In this document: positions 1 through 11,712 of the stretch, in pieces
How positions within the stretch are numbered: the stretch's first letter is position 1
Layout: each line of letters opens with the position of its first letter
Source: Xenopus tropicalis
Taxonomy: Eukaryota; Chordata; Amphibia; Anura; Pipidae
Direction: 5' to 3'
Length of the DNA stretch: 64,000 nucleotides
Assembly (NCBI RefSeq): GCF_000004195.4
Contig: NC_030683.2
Location: forward strand, 70,217,764-70,281,763
Program-made: the position numbers and the translations under genes
Notes under the pieces: model-generated
Told to the model about the DNA's origin: nothing
Databases searched by the model: none
What the model saw: the letters and a program-made list of their open reading frames with translations, nothing else

Positions 1-925
1 TTTATTTTCCAATAGCAAAATAGATTTACATACATTGATTGTTTAGAAGTCTAAACAAATCATAACAAAGTAAGACAAGTACACTTAAGGGTGACAATAT
101 TTACACTGGCTATGTTTTTAGCATTATTTAAATACAGTTAGTTTTGTTATAAGTACCCTAATGGGTTGCTCAGTACCTTTCATTCACTTGAATGGAGTAC
201 AACAATAGGTTGTTTTGATGACTCCTGTGGGGTGACCTCTTCAATTCTCCATTTCCTTGGGTTAATCGTTGTATGTATGAATTTGTTTCAAGGGGTTGTT
301 TAATAATGATTCTGTGTGATTCCAACTAGTATGTCTGAAGGTGTATACTGTAAAGCATTTTGTGTGTTGTGGAAGTGATGACACACACCGATGCCATGTA
401 TTGTTCCTTATTTATGGTTGATTCCAGCCTGTCCGTATGAAAGAGATAGTAGAATTTTTTCTTTTCAGTTGTGGTTGGTGATGGTGTTATGGAAAGTCAA
501 TGATGTAAGATTGTTTTCCTTGCTGCTGTGGCTAATTTACCCACAACATGCAATTTTCATTATCCCCACAATTTTCTCTTATGGGTGTTGCTAATAATAT
601 TAGATTACTCTCCAAAATATGTCAGTTTAAAAATTGGAATTCCTCATTTTAGCTGCAGCACAAAGAATTATATTCAAAAAATGGATTGAGGCCTTCCCTC
701 TTACTCTAAGTGAGGCATTACTGGAATTAAAAACAAATGTATCTATTACAGATTCAATCATTTTGAAAAAAGTTCAAAATTCGGTGCAAAATAGAAAATA
801 TTTTTAAAAATTGGAAAATGAAGAAAGAGACAAGATAAATGACATGCTTTACTGTTCCAAGGATACTTAACTTCATTTTAATAAAGCCATATTATTTGTC
901 CAGCACAAGAAATCTTAAATCAATA
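1..925. other. AT-rich non-coding stretch, nothing recognised
   Basis: I see no repeat end, RNA gene or convincing reading frame. The 67-codon frame at 391-594 has no family resemblance and is likely chance. Confidence 0.5.
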
Positions 926-934
926 GCTCCACAG

Positions 935-1227
935 AGGTGATTCCCAACCAGTGGCTCATGGGAAACATGTTGCTCCTCAACTCCTTGGATGTTGCTTCCC
1001 ATAGCTTCAAAGCAGGTGCTTAATTTTGGTGCAAGTTTTGGTTGTATAAAAACCAAGTATAATGCCAAACAGAGCCTTCTGTAGCCTGCCAGTCCACATA
1101 GGGGCTATCATATAGCCAATTATAGCTCTCATTGGCACCACCAGGAACCTTTTTTTTGCTTGTGTTGCTCTCCTGCACTTTTTCCCTTTGAATGTGGCTC
1201 ACAGATATAAAAGGTTGGGGATCCCTG
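935..1227. mobile_element. hAT-type MITE, 293 bp, with 7/8 target duplication
   Basis: The right end GGTTGGGGATCCCTG is roughly inverted at the left as GGTGATTCCCAACC. The flanks are CTCCACAG (927-934) and CTCTACAG (1228-1235), an 8-bp duplication with one mismatch. The interior (GTGGCTC, CCTTGGATGTTGC, GCTTGTGTTGCTC) recurs at 16.9-17.8 kb and 45.6 kb, so it is a family. Confidence 0.75.
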
Positions 1228-1235
1228 CTCTACAG

Positions 1236-1586
1236 CATCCAATTTAGGAACTGAATATATAAAATATACAGTAAACTACAGGCATCTGTTCAGCATAAGC
1301 AATTCAGGATTCCCCAACTGTTCACCCGCTAAGGTTCTTGCTTAGGTATCAAAATCCCTTGATAGGAACGATCCTTCACTCTCAGACAAGAAAATGTTCT
1401 GCTTACCGGACAATTCTGATGACCTGGGTGCTCCTGCCCCGAGTCCGTAGCCAAGGGGAGACACAAGTTCCACGCCAGCCGTGCTCTCCAGGTCAGTATA
1501 AAGGGTGCAACAGTCAATGTTTCAAATCATTCAATCTTTATTGACACATCTATAAGACACAGCTTGACCTTCTATGTGAATTCTAT
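1236..1586. other. Unassigned sequence between two MITEs
   Basis: It includes a more GC-rich block (about 1325-1510) with no matching copy in the window and no coding signal I trust. Confidence 0.4.
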
Positions 1587-1908
1587 GGGGCACATTTACT
1601 AACCCACGAACGGGCCGAATGCGTCCGATTGCGTTTTTTTTCGTAATGATCGGTATCGCGACTTTTTCGTTACCAATACGATTTGCGCGAAAAAATTTGA
1701 TTTTTCGCACAAGTTTTAACGCTACGAAAAAATCGCGACTTTTCGCGCAAGTTTTAACGCTACGAAAAAATCACCAGATTTTGCACAACTTTCGGAATGG
1801 CTACGAAAAACTCGCGTTTTTTCGCGCAAATCGTATTGGTAACGAAAAATTCGCAATAATTTCCGAAATCCAATTCGGTTGGAATTCGTGTCTTAGTAAA
1901 TCAGCCCC
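1587..1908. mobile_element. Foldback MITE, TIR GGGGC(A/T)...TTTACTAA, 3-bp TAT duplication
   Basis: The ends GGGGCACATTTACTAA and TTAGTAAATCAGCCCC are inverted copies and TAT flanks both sides (1584-1586, 1909-1911). The interior is made of CpG-rich repeats such as GCTACGAAAAA and TTTTTCGCGCAA. The 111-codon frame here is the repeat, not a gene. A relative lies at 18678-19048. Confidence 0.75.
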
Positions 1909-3325
1909 TATGTGTCAATACACATACAAACATATTAAATATCTTGGAAGATAAACATTTTAGTTTTATAGAGCTACATAAGCCTTGTGGGTTTACACAT
2001 TCTAACTCAAAATTTCCAGTTTCTTTATTGCATGCAAGCATTTGATCATTATCACTAAGATATTTAGGCTGTAACTCTCTCATAAATGTTGTAGTGGCTG
2101 TTACCGATACCGATTTAAAATGCTACTGATGGTTTTCTATATGAGTCAGTGGAACACCTTGTGGTGATCCTGTGGAAAGACATATCATGTAACTGTTATC
2201 TCTGTCTATATATATATATATATGCTTTCAAGATATGCTAACCTATTCTACAGAAAATGATAGTAGGCCCCATGGTTCCCCTAAGTTTCACTACAGAATG
2301 CTTTCAGGGTCTGAAGGAACGAGTGACAACCTGAAACCAGTCAATGTGGCTAGCAGCCCTGGTGAGAGGTTAGCCTTAACAAATGTCCTAATCTAAGCAT
2401 CACTACATCCCAGAACATAAAGTATATAGAAGATATAAGGCTATTCCTCACAGAACTGCCAAACAAGTAACCCCCATACAGCTCACTTGTCAGGTTTAAT
2501 ATAAGCTGTTTTAGACTTCCTCCCCCTTCCTGCCTTCTGTGAGGTAATTATCATTACTGTAGGCATCAGCCAATAAGAAGGCAGCACGCAGGCACTTCCT
2601 CCCCTACCAGGAAGTGAGGACCTGAGCCAGATGGCTAATGGAAGTTTTTCTCCAGGTGGCAATCCTTTCCCTAGAACAAATGTTGTTTGCAGGTCCTAGA
2701 TTCATGCAAACACTTATTTTCTCTGCTGCTTTCTCTGTATAAATAAATCTGAATGGGGATTACTTTTGGGAGAAGGACAGGTTGTCAAAGGTTCAGCCAT
2801 AGCACAGCTCCTGTCGAAAGTCAAACCGAGGGGAGGGAGGGAGGAGGCAAGGGTTGGGTTAGAGTTGTCTCATTTGATATCGCAGTTCAGAAGGAGCAAG
2901 AAAGCAGCACAGTGTGGTTATATGTTACAAAATAGGTCCAACGCACCTAAAAATGTCACCTTACTAATGCCAATTTATTGTTTACTGGCTGCTGTAATTC
3001 ACACTTGCTGGAACTAAGGTTACCAGATCACTTGAAAATTCAGGAACATGTTGCAAGGCCACGCTGATTGAATGTGAATCAGTGCAGCCCTCCCAGCTGG
3101 ATTTTCTAGATACTGTATGTCCCTGAAGTTTCATGTGATCCAGTAACCCTAGCTGGAACAGCAGTAGAGCAAACAACCTGTAGGATTAGATCAAGGTAGC
3201 TTGCTGTGTTTCTGGGAGTGTTCCAGTAGGTGTGAATTACAGCCAGGGAAGTCACACAAAATCATGCTAACCTGCATGGATTTGCTGAAGCTAGTCCTCC
3301 TCCCCAACTCCCCTGTCGTGAAAAC
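1909..3325. other. Non-coding, no recognised element
   Basis: A short AT microsatellite lies at about 2208-2224. Reading frames at 2753-3017 have no recognisable domain. Confidence 0.4.
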
Positions 3326-3487
3326 ATGGGGAGCCCACACACTGCACCTGTCACGAAATGCTGAGGGGGTCACACTGTGTCATAAAACTGGTGGGGAGCC
3401 CACACACCAAGTTTGTGTTAAAGTGCTAGGGGGCTCACACACTGCTTCTGTCATGAAATGTTAGGGGGACCACATACTGTGCTTGTT
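3326..3487. repeat. Degenerate minisatellite, ~35-bp unit, about 5 copies
   Basis: Units read roughly GGGGAGCCCACACACTGC, then CTGTCATGAAATG. Copies begin near 3328, 3363, 3394, 3428 and 3461 and differ by substitutions and small gaps. Confidence 0.65.
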
Positions 3488-3754
3488 AGTGCCACATAGT
3501 GTCTTTTATGAATGCGTCACTTGTGATGTTGCTATTTCATTCATGTAAAACTGGTGTCATTAAATAAGGAGGTCAAAAGTATCACAATTACGCATGGCGG
3601 TTATGTCCCTCTTTTGATTATTCATAACACAGGGATCTCTTTAAAACTTTGCAAATGGACAGCCCATAAATTGGAGAGGGATATAGAACAACACAAGCTG
3701 CCAGATGTTTTCACTGCAATATAAATGCTTGCCTGCCCTATATATATATATATT

Positions 3755-5316
3755 CCAAAAAGGTTGGGACACTAAACAAATTGTGAATAAAAACTGAATG
3801 CAATGATGTGGAGGTGCCAACTTCTAATATTTTATTCAGAATAGAACATAAATCACGGAACAAAAGTCTAAACTGAGAAAATGTACCATTTTAAGGGAAA
3901 AATATGTTGATTCAGAATTTCATGGTGTCAACAAATCCCAAAAAAGTTGGGACAAGTAGCAATAAGAGGCTGGAAAAAGTACATTTGAGCATAATGAAGA
4001 GCTGGAAGACCAAATAACACTAATTAGGTCAATTGGCAACTTGATTGGGTATAAAAAGAGCTTCTCAGAGTGGCAGTGTCTCTCAGAAGCCAAGATGGGT
4101 AGAGGATCACCAATTCCCACAATGTTGCGCAGAAAGATAGTGGAGCAATATCAGAAAGGTGTTACCCAGCGAAAAATTGCAAAGATTTTGCATCTCTGAT
4201 CATCAACTGTGCATAACATCATCCGAAGATTCCGAGAATCTGGAACAATCTCTGTGCGTAAGGGTCAAGGCCGTAAAACCATACTGGATGCCCATGATCT
4301 CCAGGCCCTTAAACGACACTGCACCACAAACAGGAATGCTACTGTAAAGGAAATCACAGAATGGGCTCAGAAATACTTCCAGAAACCATTGTCAGTGAAC
4401 ACAATCCACCGTGCCATCCGCCGTTGCCAGCTGAAACTCTACAGTGCAAAGAAGAAACCATTTCTAAGCAAGATCCACAAGCTCAGGCGTTTTCACTGGG
4501 CCAGGGATCATTTAAAATGGAGTGTGGCAAAATGGAAGACTGTTCTGTGGTCAGACGAGTCACGATTCAAAGTTCTTTTTGGAAATCTGGGACGCCATGT
4601 CATCCAGACCAAAGAGGACAAGGACAACCCAAGTTGTTATCAACGCTCAATTCAGAAGCCTGCATCTCTGATGGTATGGGGTTGCATGAGTGCGTGTGGC
4701 ATGGGCGGCTTGCATGTCTGGAAAGGCAGCATCAATGCAGAAAAATAAATTCAGGTTCTAGAACAACATATGCTCCCATCCAGACGTCATCTCTTTCAGG
4801 GAAGACCCTGCATTTTTCAACAAGATAATGCCAGACCACATTCTGCATCAATCACAACATCATGGCTGCGTAGGAGAAGGATCCGGGTACTGAAATGGCC
4901 AGTCTGCAGTCCAGATCTTTCACCTATAGAGAACATTTGGCGCATCATAAAGAGGAAGGTGCGACAAAGAAGGCCCAAGACGATTGAACAGTTAGAGGCC
5001 TGTATTAGACAAGAATGGGAGAGCATTCCTATTCCTAAACTTGAGAAACTGGTCTCCTCGGTCCCCAGACGTCTGTTGAGTGTTGTAAGAAGAAGGGGAG
5101 ATGCCACACAGTGGTGAAAATGGCCTTGTCCCAACTTTTTGGGGATTTGTTGACACCATGAAATTCTGAATCAACATATTTTTCCCTTAAAATGGTACAT
5201 TTTCTCAGTTTAAACTTTTGTTCCGTGATTTATGTTCTATTCTGAATAAAATAAGTTGGCACCTCCACATCATTGCATTCAGTTTTTATTCACAATTTGT
5301 TTAGTGTCCCAACTTT
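3755..5316 (+). mobile_element. Tc1-like DNA transposon, nearly full length, ~1.56 kb
   Basis: About 200-bp terminal inverted repeats lie at 3755-3956 and 5125-5316. Each carries GTTGGGAC at its outer and inner edge, the IR/DR layout of Tc1 elements such as Sleeping Beauty. The element sits in a TA repeat, so the TA duplication cannot be placed exactly. It encloses one transposase frame broken by two stops. Confidence 0.93.
4122..5117 (+). pseudogene. Tc1-family transposase (DD34E), two nonsense codons
   Basis: One frame runs from ATG 4122 to TGA 5115-5117 with stops at 4197-4199 (TGA) and 4746-4748 (TAA) and no frameshift. An N-terminal paired-like helix-turn-helix (QRKIAKILH, HNIIRRFRESG) precedes the catalytic core. 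The acidic triad is visible as WSDESRF, FQQDNARPHSA and SPIENIW, with 34 residues between the second D and the E. About 330 codons is the usual Tc1 length. Both stops look like single-base decay, so this copy is inactive but young. Confidence 0.92.
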
Positions 5317-7564
5317 ATATATATGAATGTCCCATACACATGCATTATTGCCCAACAGACATATCTTTGCTAGTTTAGATTAAAAGACAAATTAATGGCA
5401 TAAAGTAAAAAAATGTTTTCTAACATTTACATTTTATTGGGTGTCTGCTATGTAAATGTAGGCTCTTCATCCCAGTTACAGTCTGAATAGATGCCCATAT
5501 GGCTACACAGCAGTTTATTTATGTAAAATGTAGATGTGTATATAAACACCCTGTGATTTCTGTGAGCTGAACCCAAGTGTCCCATTGAGTAAGCCTTCCA
5601 TGCAGGAACAATATCAGTTCATCAGTTCACTTGAGGTCCCTGTGTGAAGACAAGATAGCTATCCTGGGCTATTTCTAGTTAGCGCCAGTTAGGCCCCATG
5701 TGTTTCTATGTACATGTATTGTTCTGAAGTATTAGATGACTGTTCCCCCAACTCACTTTCCCAAAAATCTGGCCCTAACTATATCCATGGAATAGTACAG
5801 TGTATATATTCCTAGTGGGACTCCCCAGGTGTATCCTCTGTAGCCCTGAGTAGTCACGGTACTTATAAACACTGAATATCCCAGCCTCTACCCCAAGAAC
5901 AACACGGATCTGTAATTCCCTCATGAATACAGCGCTGCTTGCATTTATCAGAGTCGTGTAGGCTTCCCTACCATGGGTAATAGTGCCTATTAAATGATAA
6001 ATAAGGGTGTGATTTGTGCCCCTTAGTGCTCTAGCACTTGAGTCCAGGGTCTTCTTAAATTACCTTTTTTTATCCTGTTAGATAAAAAGTGCAGCATACA
6101 GGGTTACCTTGTGACAGTCTTGTTAGATGAAAAATCTTATATGGAGTTTACAGATCGATTTTAATATCAGTTGCATTATCTTGATCTATGTGAAGCTACA
6201 TCCAACTTGCAGGGTGACATCTGTTGATGCAAGGACATCAAACAACTCTGGGCCCTAACTATCTGGATTCAATTTGCTTGTGTCATAAAAAAGCAGACAA
6301 ATCCAATTAAATGTATTATTATAATATTCTGTAATTATTAGTTCATGCAATAACAATGTAAGTATGATTTGATCAGCTTCCTTGTTTATATCTGCAGTTG
6401 TGAGAGTTGTGCAGAGTGAGCTATACAAGACATTCCAGACAAAACAGATAAAGCTTTCATAATTAGCCTGTTAGTATGTTTTAAAACTACTTCCTAACAA
6501 TGGAATTTCCTCTGTTTTTTTCTGGCACAGACCAAGGGTTCACCATAATCAGGACATTGCAAATCATAGTAGTGCAAATTGCTTTACCTTTAGGCACTTA
6601 CTGCTATCTTTGTTATCAAGAACTGACATTGAAAATATATACTGTAGGAGCGTATTTATCTTTTTTTTAGATTTGCAAATCTCCTCTGAATGCAGCTAGT
6701 ACTGCTCTAAAACGTATACCAAACAGTAAACATTTGTAATTTTGCAATCAGAATCTGTTACATTCCTAAAATATTTGTTTCCCAGCTACTCAGAGATCCC
6801 TCTGCTGCCAAACACCAGGCTTATCTCTAGAAGAGACAAAATGTGAGACATTGCAGTACTAACGTCATCCAGAGGGACAGAAGCAGGCCCGCCCCCCTTG
6901 CTGTAAATCAGGACAAGTATCTGAAAAATGTTCTGAAACGGAGAGATGAAAATGTGAACCAGGCAATAGTCTGCATACAGAGTATTCAGAGGAACAGATA
7001 GGGAAAGCTGAGATGACAGAAAAGGAAGGAGATATGAGAAGGAATGCAAATGTCAAAGAACACAGAAACATTTTGTTTGCTATTCTCATCTGGAACAGCA
7101 TGTTCATATCTCATGTACTGTTATATCACTTACAGTAAATCGCAGGGCTCTGCAAACTTGATCTCTAGCTGCTGCACCTCCAGTTCTCAGAATGGCCCAA
7201 CAAACTGCATCTGTTTATTTTAATCCTAAAGGGGCCCCTGAAACCTTAGGTTGGCACTTGCTTCACCAGTTACAGTAGTAGTATAAAAGTATAAAGTATT
7301 AGAATTTCATTTGAATAGGGAGACTCTGTATATACCAAACACATAACAACCCAACACATAACACAAGAGACATAACTGGCTACTAGGACAGTATAACAAA
7401 AGAGTATGTAACACTTGTTTGGCTTAGATATGGCAAAACCCAGGCTAGTGATAGGTATAGAGCATGTGTTACATGCGACCTTAATGCACAGGAGTGGGCC
7501 TCCGCTACGTGGGAGGTATTAATGGAGCTGAGGGTGTAGTTGAACTACAACTAGATAGAGCTTG
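5317..7564. other. Non-coding, no recognised element
   Basis: I see no inverted ends or protein similarity. Minus-strand frames at 6786-7107 include a hydrophobic start but overlap each other and look like chance. Confidence 0.4.
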
Positions 7565-8304
7565 TGTGGTGTAGGTAGAATAATGGACGCCAGAAAGGTT
7601 CTTGCTGATGAACTATAGTACAAGTTTATTGGACAAGGCACAACTTAATAGTGCAGCAGGGATTATACTCACAGACACAGCAGTATAGGAATTGGTCACA
7701 ATGGATTAACAGCAGGTGTGACACTGAAGGAACAGAATATCCCACTTGGAGGATGCACAGAGGATTAGCTGATACCTGAGATGAAGACCTTTCAGTAGGG
7801 AGTGTTCCGGCCGACTGTGGTCCAGGGGAGAGCTCCTAACCTGGTACCAGGTGTCTAATAAAACCGGTCCCTAAAGAACGACAACAGAGCCAGGGTAGGC
7901 TAAACCCTTTTACAACTCCTGGATGGGGCTATTAACTGCCCTTACTAAATAGACTGTACTCACCACTTCTAGAGGGTGCTATTATATAAATCTGACTGTG
8001 CTGGCTTTACCTCGTTCACGGGGCCCTGTCCCCGACTTATTATAAAGATGGTTCTCTTTACTGGGGCCTTATGCCTCCAGGCTCAATGACGTGAAGCCTG
8101 AGACAACAGCAGCCAGAGAGGAAGACACTTCCTTGTGCAAGACACTATATAGTCTGCCAAGGGGAGTGGTCAACCTGGGCTAAACCTATTAGGGAAAGCC
8201 TAATAACTGTAATCTGAGTGTAGAGGGCTCTGCCCTATAACAGCACAGATAAGAAAAAGATAAGGGATAACACCATAGGGAGCTTAACCCTATGGGTCCC
8301 TACA
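7565..8304 (-). repeat. Possible solo LTR
   Basis: Read on the minus strand it starts TGTAGGGACC and ends CTACACCACA. A TATATAGTGTC box lies inside (around 8140-8150) and CAATAAACTTG lies ~70 bases from the end. These are LTR habits. I cannot find a matching 4-6 bp target duplication or a second copy in this window, so the call is tentative. Confidence 0.4.
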
Positions 8305-9417
8305 AGTAGTATATTATTCCTATTCTAAACGAGGAACCCAAGCATTTGTCTCTTTCTTGGGCCAAGCCTGTTATATTCCCTTCAGTCTTGTAACATGTAT
8401 CAAACTTTGATGCCAATCTTCATGTTGATTAAATAAATATGTTTGTGTCAGGGAGGAAAAATATGAGTTTTAATCTCAGCCAGTAGAAATGTTTCTACAG
8501 CTGTCGTTTGCGAGAAAGTGGTGCTTAAGGGACGCTAAAGTAACAAAGCAAGTTTGTTTCTCTATTGAAAAGAAACTCTACCAAACTTTACATATTTTAC
8601 AGGAAATATTAAGGTAATTTAAGACATAACCACTTTCAAAGACATTAAAAATGCTTTCTGTATATATTATACTTTCCATCAAATCCTGCTCCCAATATTG
8701 AATGCAATGATTTCTTATTTTTATACCTAGCAGCTGCCATTCCCAACCAGCCCTCTCCCCCAATCTATCCAAGCCTTTGGCACCATAGAGGGCTGGTCTC
8801 TGAAGACACCTGGAAGACAGGATAAACCCATATGTCTTTTTTTGAGAAAACATGTGGTGATAGTGAGATTTGAACACAGCCTTCTGCCTAAAAATGATAT
8901 TTGGGAATAAGAGTTAGGGAGTGGACAGCTACAATAAGTATGACAACCTTAATTGTAATTCTTCTTTAACCCCTTGGGTTTTCCCTCAAAGGGAAACTTC
9001 CAGAGTGTTGAGACCTGAACCAACTGATAGTGGATAAATGCTGAACAAGCAGCAGCTCTCACAAAAAAAGGATAGTACATAATGCAAGAGACTTGTCCCC
9101 AGGCCATAGAACACATGTACAGACACATATGTATACATTCATATAATGGATGTATAACAACAAATGTAGTAAGAGCTTATTAAATTGCTACAATCTGTTC
9201 TGGGAAAAATTAAATGTTTAAATTGCTTTGTGCTCAGTTGGCTACATCATGGCTCAAACGCAACTGCAAAGTGCTATTCACTATTCACAGTTACTTGCAT
9301 CCATACATGCTCCTTAGCCAGTATGCCTGTTTAGCCTTCTTTGATGAAATGCATGAAACTGCAAGAGAATGCTAAAATGACTGACAGCCTGAAGGTAGCA
9401 GTAATTCTGAGGTTCAT
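8305..9417. other. Non-coding, no recognised element
   Basis: No repeat ends or coding signal recognised. Confidence 0.4.
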
Positions 9418-9851
9418 TTAAAGGAACAGTAACACCAAAAAATGAAAGTGTATAAAAAGAATTAATATATTATATACTATTGCTCTGCACTGGTAAAAGT
9501 TGTGTGTTTTCTTCATAAACACTACTGCAGTTTATATAAATACCCTGCTGTGTAGCCATGGGGGCAGCCATTTAAATTGAAAAAAGGAGAAAAGGCACAG
9601 GTTACTAAGCAGATAACAGATAAGTAGCATAAATTCCCATTGTATTCTACACAGTTTATCTGGTATGTTCTTATGTAACCTGTGCCTTTTCTCCTTCTTT
9701 CAATTTAAATGGCTGCCCCCATGGCTACACAGCAGCTATTTCTATTAACTATAGTAGTGTTTCTGAAGCAAACAAGCAACTTTTACAGGGCAGGGCAACA
9801 GTACATTATTTTAATTATTTTAAAACATTTTTAGTGTTACTGTTCCTTTAA
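9418..9851. mobile_element. T2-type MITE (TTAA ends), palindromic, ~434 bp
   Basis: The ends TTAAAGGAACAGTAACACC and GTGTTACTGTTCCTTTAA are inverted copies at TTAA. The middle also folds: GCTGTGTAGCCATGGGGGCA on one side, its complement on the other. This matches the T2/Kolobok MITEs described in Xenopus. Relatives lie at 20691, 49713 and 51609. Confidence 0.88.
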
Positions 9852-10954
9852 CAGCTTGCATCAATGGCTGCAAATGACCTCTGAAAAGTGAATTGAATGC
9901 TAATGCTGTTAATGAGGTCTCATATTAAAAGTGATGCCATTTGCACACAAATGCACTAAATGTCCACCTTGCCAAAACAGACCCTAATTTGCATGTATAT
10001 TGGTGCATAACGAACAAGATGGCTGACTGATGCTGTTAGTCAATTTAGTAAGGGATGTAATTAGTGGCCCCAGGCCCCCCTGCAAAAAAAGAACATTTCA
10101 GAATGTCACCACACACAGAATCATAAGTGACATGTGATTTCCCCCCTCTCCCTTTCCAGAAAAAGCCAGTGCAACATGTCTGAGTGGCACTAAATTAAAA
10201 GAGTTTTGAATTCAAAGGATATGGCTAAATAGATTGCTAACCTGGGAGCAAGTGGTTTGCACCAAAGATGTCTTAAAAGGATTATAGTAGAGGATATGAG
10301 ACCTAGTGCTCACACTGGGTAATTTGCTCTCTCATGTGACAAGTGACAACATGACTTATGGAAAAAACACAGATCAAAGAGAGATCAAAGCTAGACTCCT
10401 AATAGCATCATGGTATTTTCTAAACTAATGTTAAGTGTCTTCTAGAGTCCAAATTGTGCTGGTGGAAAATATACTACAAGATCAGAGGCGTGATGAAGGG
10501 TATTTCTCCAAGTCTGTGCCCTCATTCTCACACCTTCACTGGTAATTGTGGAAGGGAAAGCGTTATTTAAAGTATCCTGTCATATCAAATGTCTGTCACC
10601 ACCCTCAGGAGCTTTAGAATTCATTACACGGGCCATGGGTCATGTCCTTTTTGCACAAGGCTACTGACCTCAATGTCTGAGAGCTTGGAAAACATGCCAG
10701 TGATGAAGGGGCAGTGCCAGGCCATTAGGGAGGGCTAAGAATAACAGCATGACATAAAATTTAGACATTCACAGCAAAACCATGGCTGGCCACTGATGCT
10801 TAATGGATCAATATTTATTACATACAAAGGTTGGAATTCTCCACTCTTTCATCAGGATTTCTCTTTATCACATAAGAATAAGAATGGCTGATTACATAAA
10901 TAATGACAGTGGCATTGTTAAAAATACATAGAAACCAAATACTGTGTTTATACA
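9852..10954. other. Non-coding, no recognised element
   Basis: No repeat ends or coding signal recognised. Confidence 0.4.
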
Positions 10955-11712
10955 TAGTTACATTGGGTTGAAAAAAGACCATAGTCCATCAAGTTCAACC
11001 CTTCCAAGTAAACCCAGCACACACAACCTATACTTACCAATCTATACTATCACATACATAAACTATATATACAACCACTAATACTAACTGTAGATATTAG
11101 TATCACAATAGCCTTGGATACTATGCTTGTTCAAGAACTCATCCAGGCCCCTCTTAAAGGCATTAACAGGATCTGCCATTACCACATCTCTAGGAAGGGC
11201 ATTCCACAACCTCACTGCCCTCACCGTGAAAAACCACCTACGCTGCTTCAAATGGAAGCTCTATTATTTCTACCAAAGTGCATAACTTTGCACTTGTCCA
11301 CATTGAACCTCATTTTCCAGTTTGCTGTCCAGTTTTCCAGTTTTGTCAAATCGCTCTGCAAAGTGGCAGCATCCTGCATGGAACTTATAGTTTAGCACAA
11401 TTTAGTGTCGTCAGCAAAAATAGAAACAGTACTGTCTATGCCCACCTCCAGGTCATTACTAAACAAGTTAATAAGCAAAGGACCAAGGACTGACCCCTGC
11501 GGTACTCCACTAACAACACTGGTCCAACTGGAAAATGTTCCATTTACCACCACTTTTTGTAATCTATCCTTCAGCCAGTTCTCTATCCAATTACAAATAT
11601 TATGTTCTAGGCCAATATTCCTCAATTTGATCATTAACCTTCTGTGAGGTACTGTATCAAACGCTTTAGCCAAGTCCAAGAAGATGACATCAACTTCCAT
11701 TCCAGCATCCTG
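10955..11712 (-). mobile_element. CR1-like LINE fragment, 5'-truncated and internally deleted
   Basis: The 5' part (minus strand 11700-11392) encodes reverse transcriptase: [28 protein letters not shown] and the catalytic FADDTKL. It then passes NWTANWK and CKVMHF and jumps at ~11270 to the C-terminal tail ([15 protein letters not shown]) and the 3' end TTTTTTCAACCCAATGTAAC. The piece between CKVMHF and the tail is missing. The related plus-strand element at 30.4-35.4 kb covers the same ends. Confidence 0.88.

Noticed and set aside
391..594. 67-codon plus-strand frame
   Set aside because: No domain, no splice context and no similarity that I recognise; a frame of this length is expected by chance.
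6786..7107. Minus-strand frames, one with a signal-peptide-like start and several cysteines
   Set aside because: Two frames overlap here, no family match, no splice or promoter support; likely chance.
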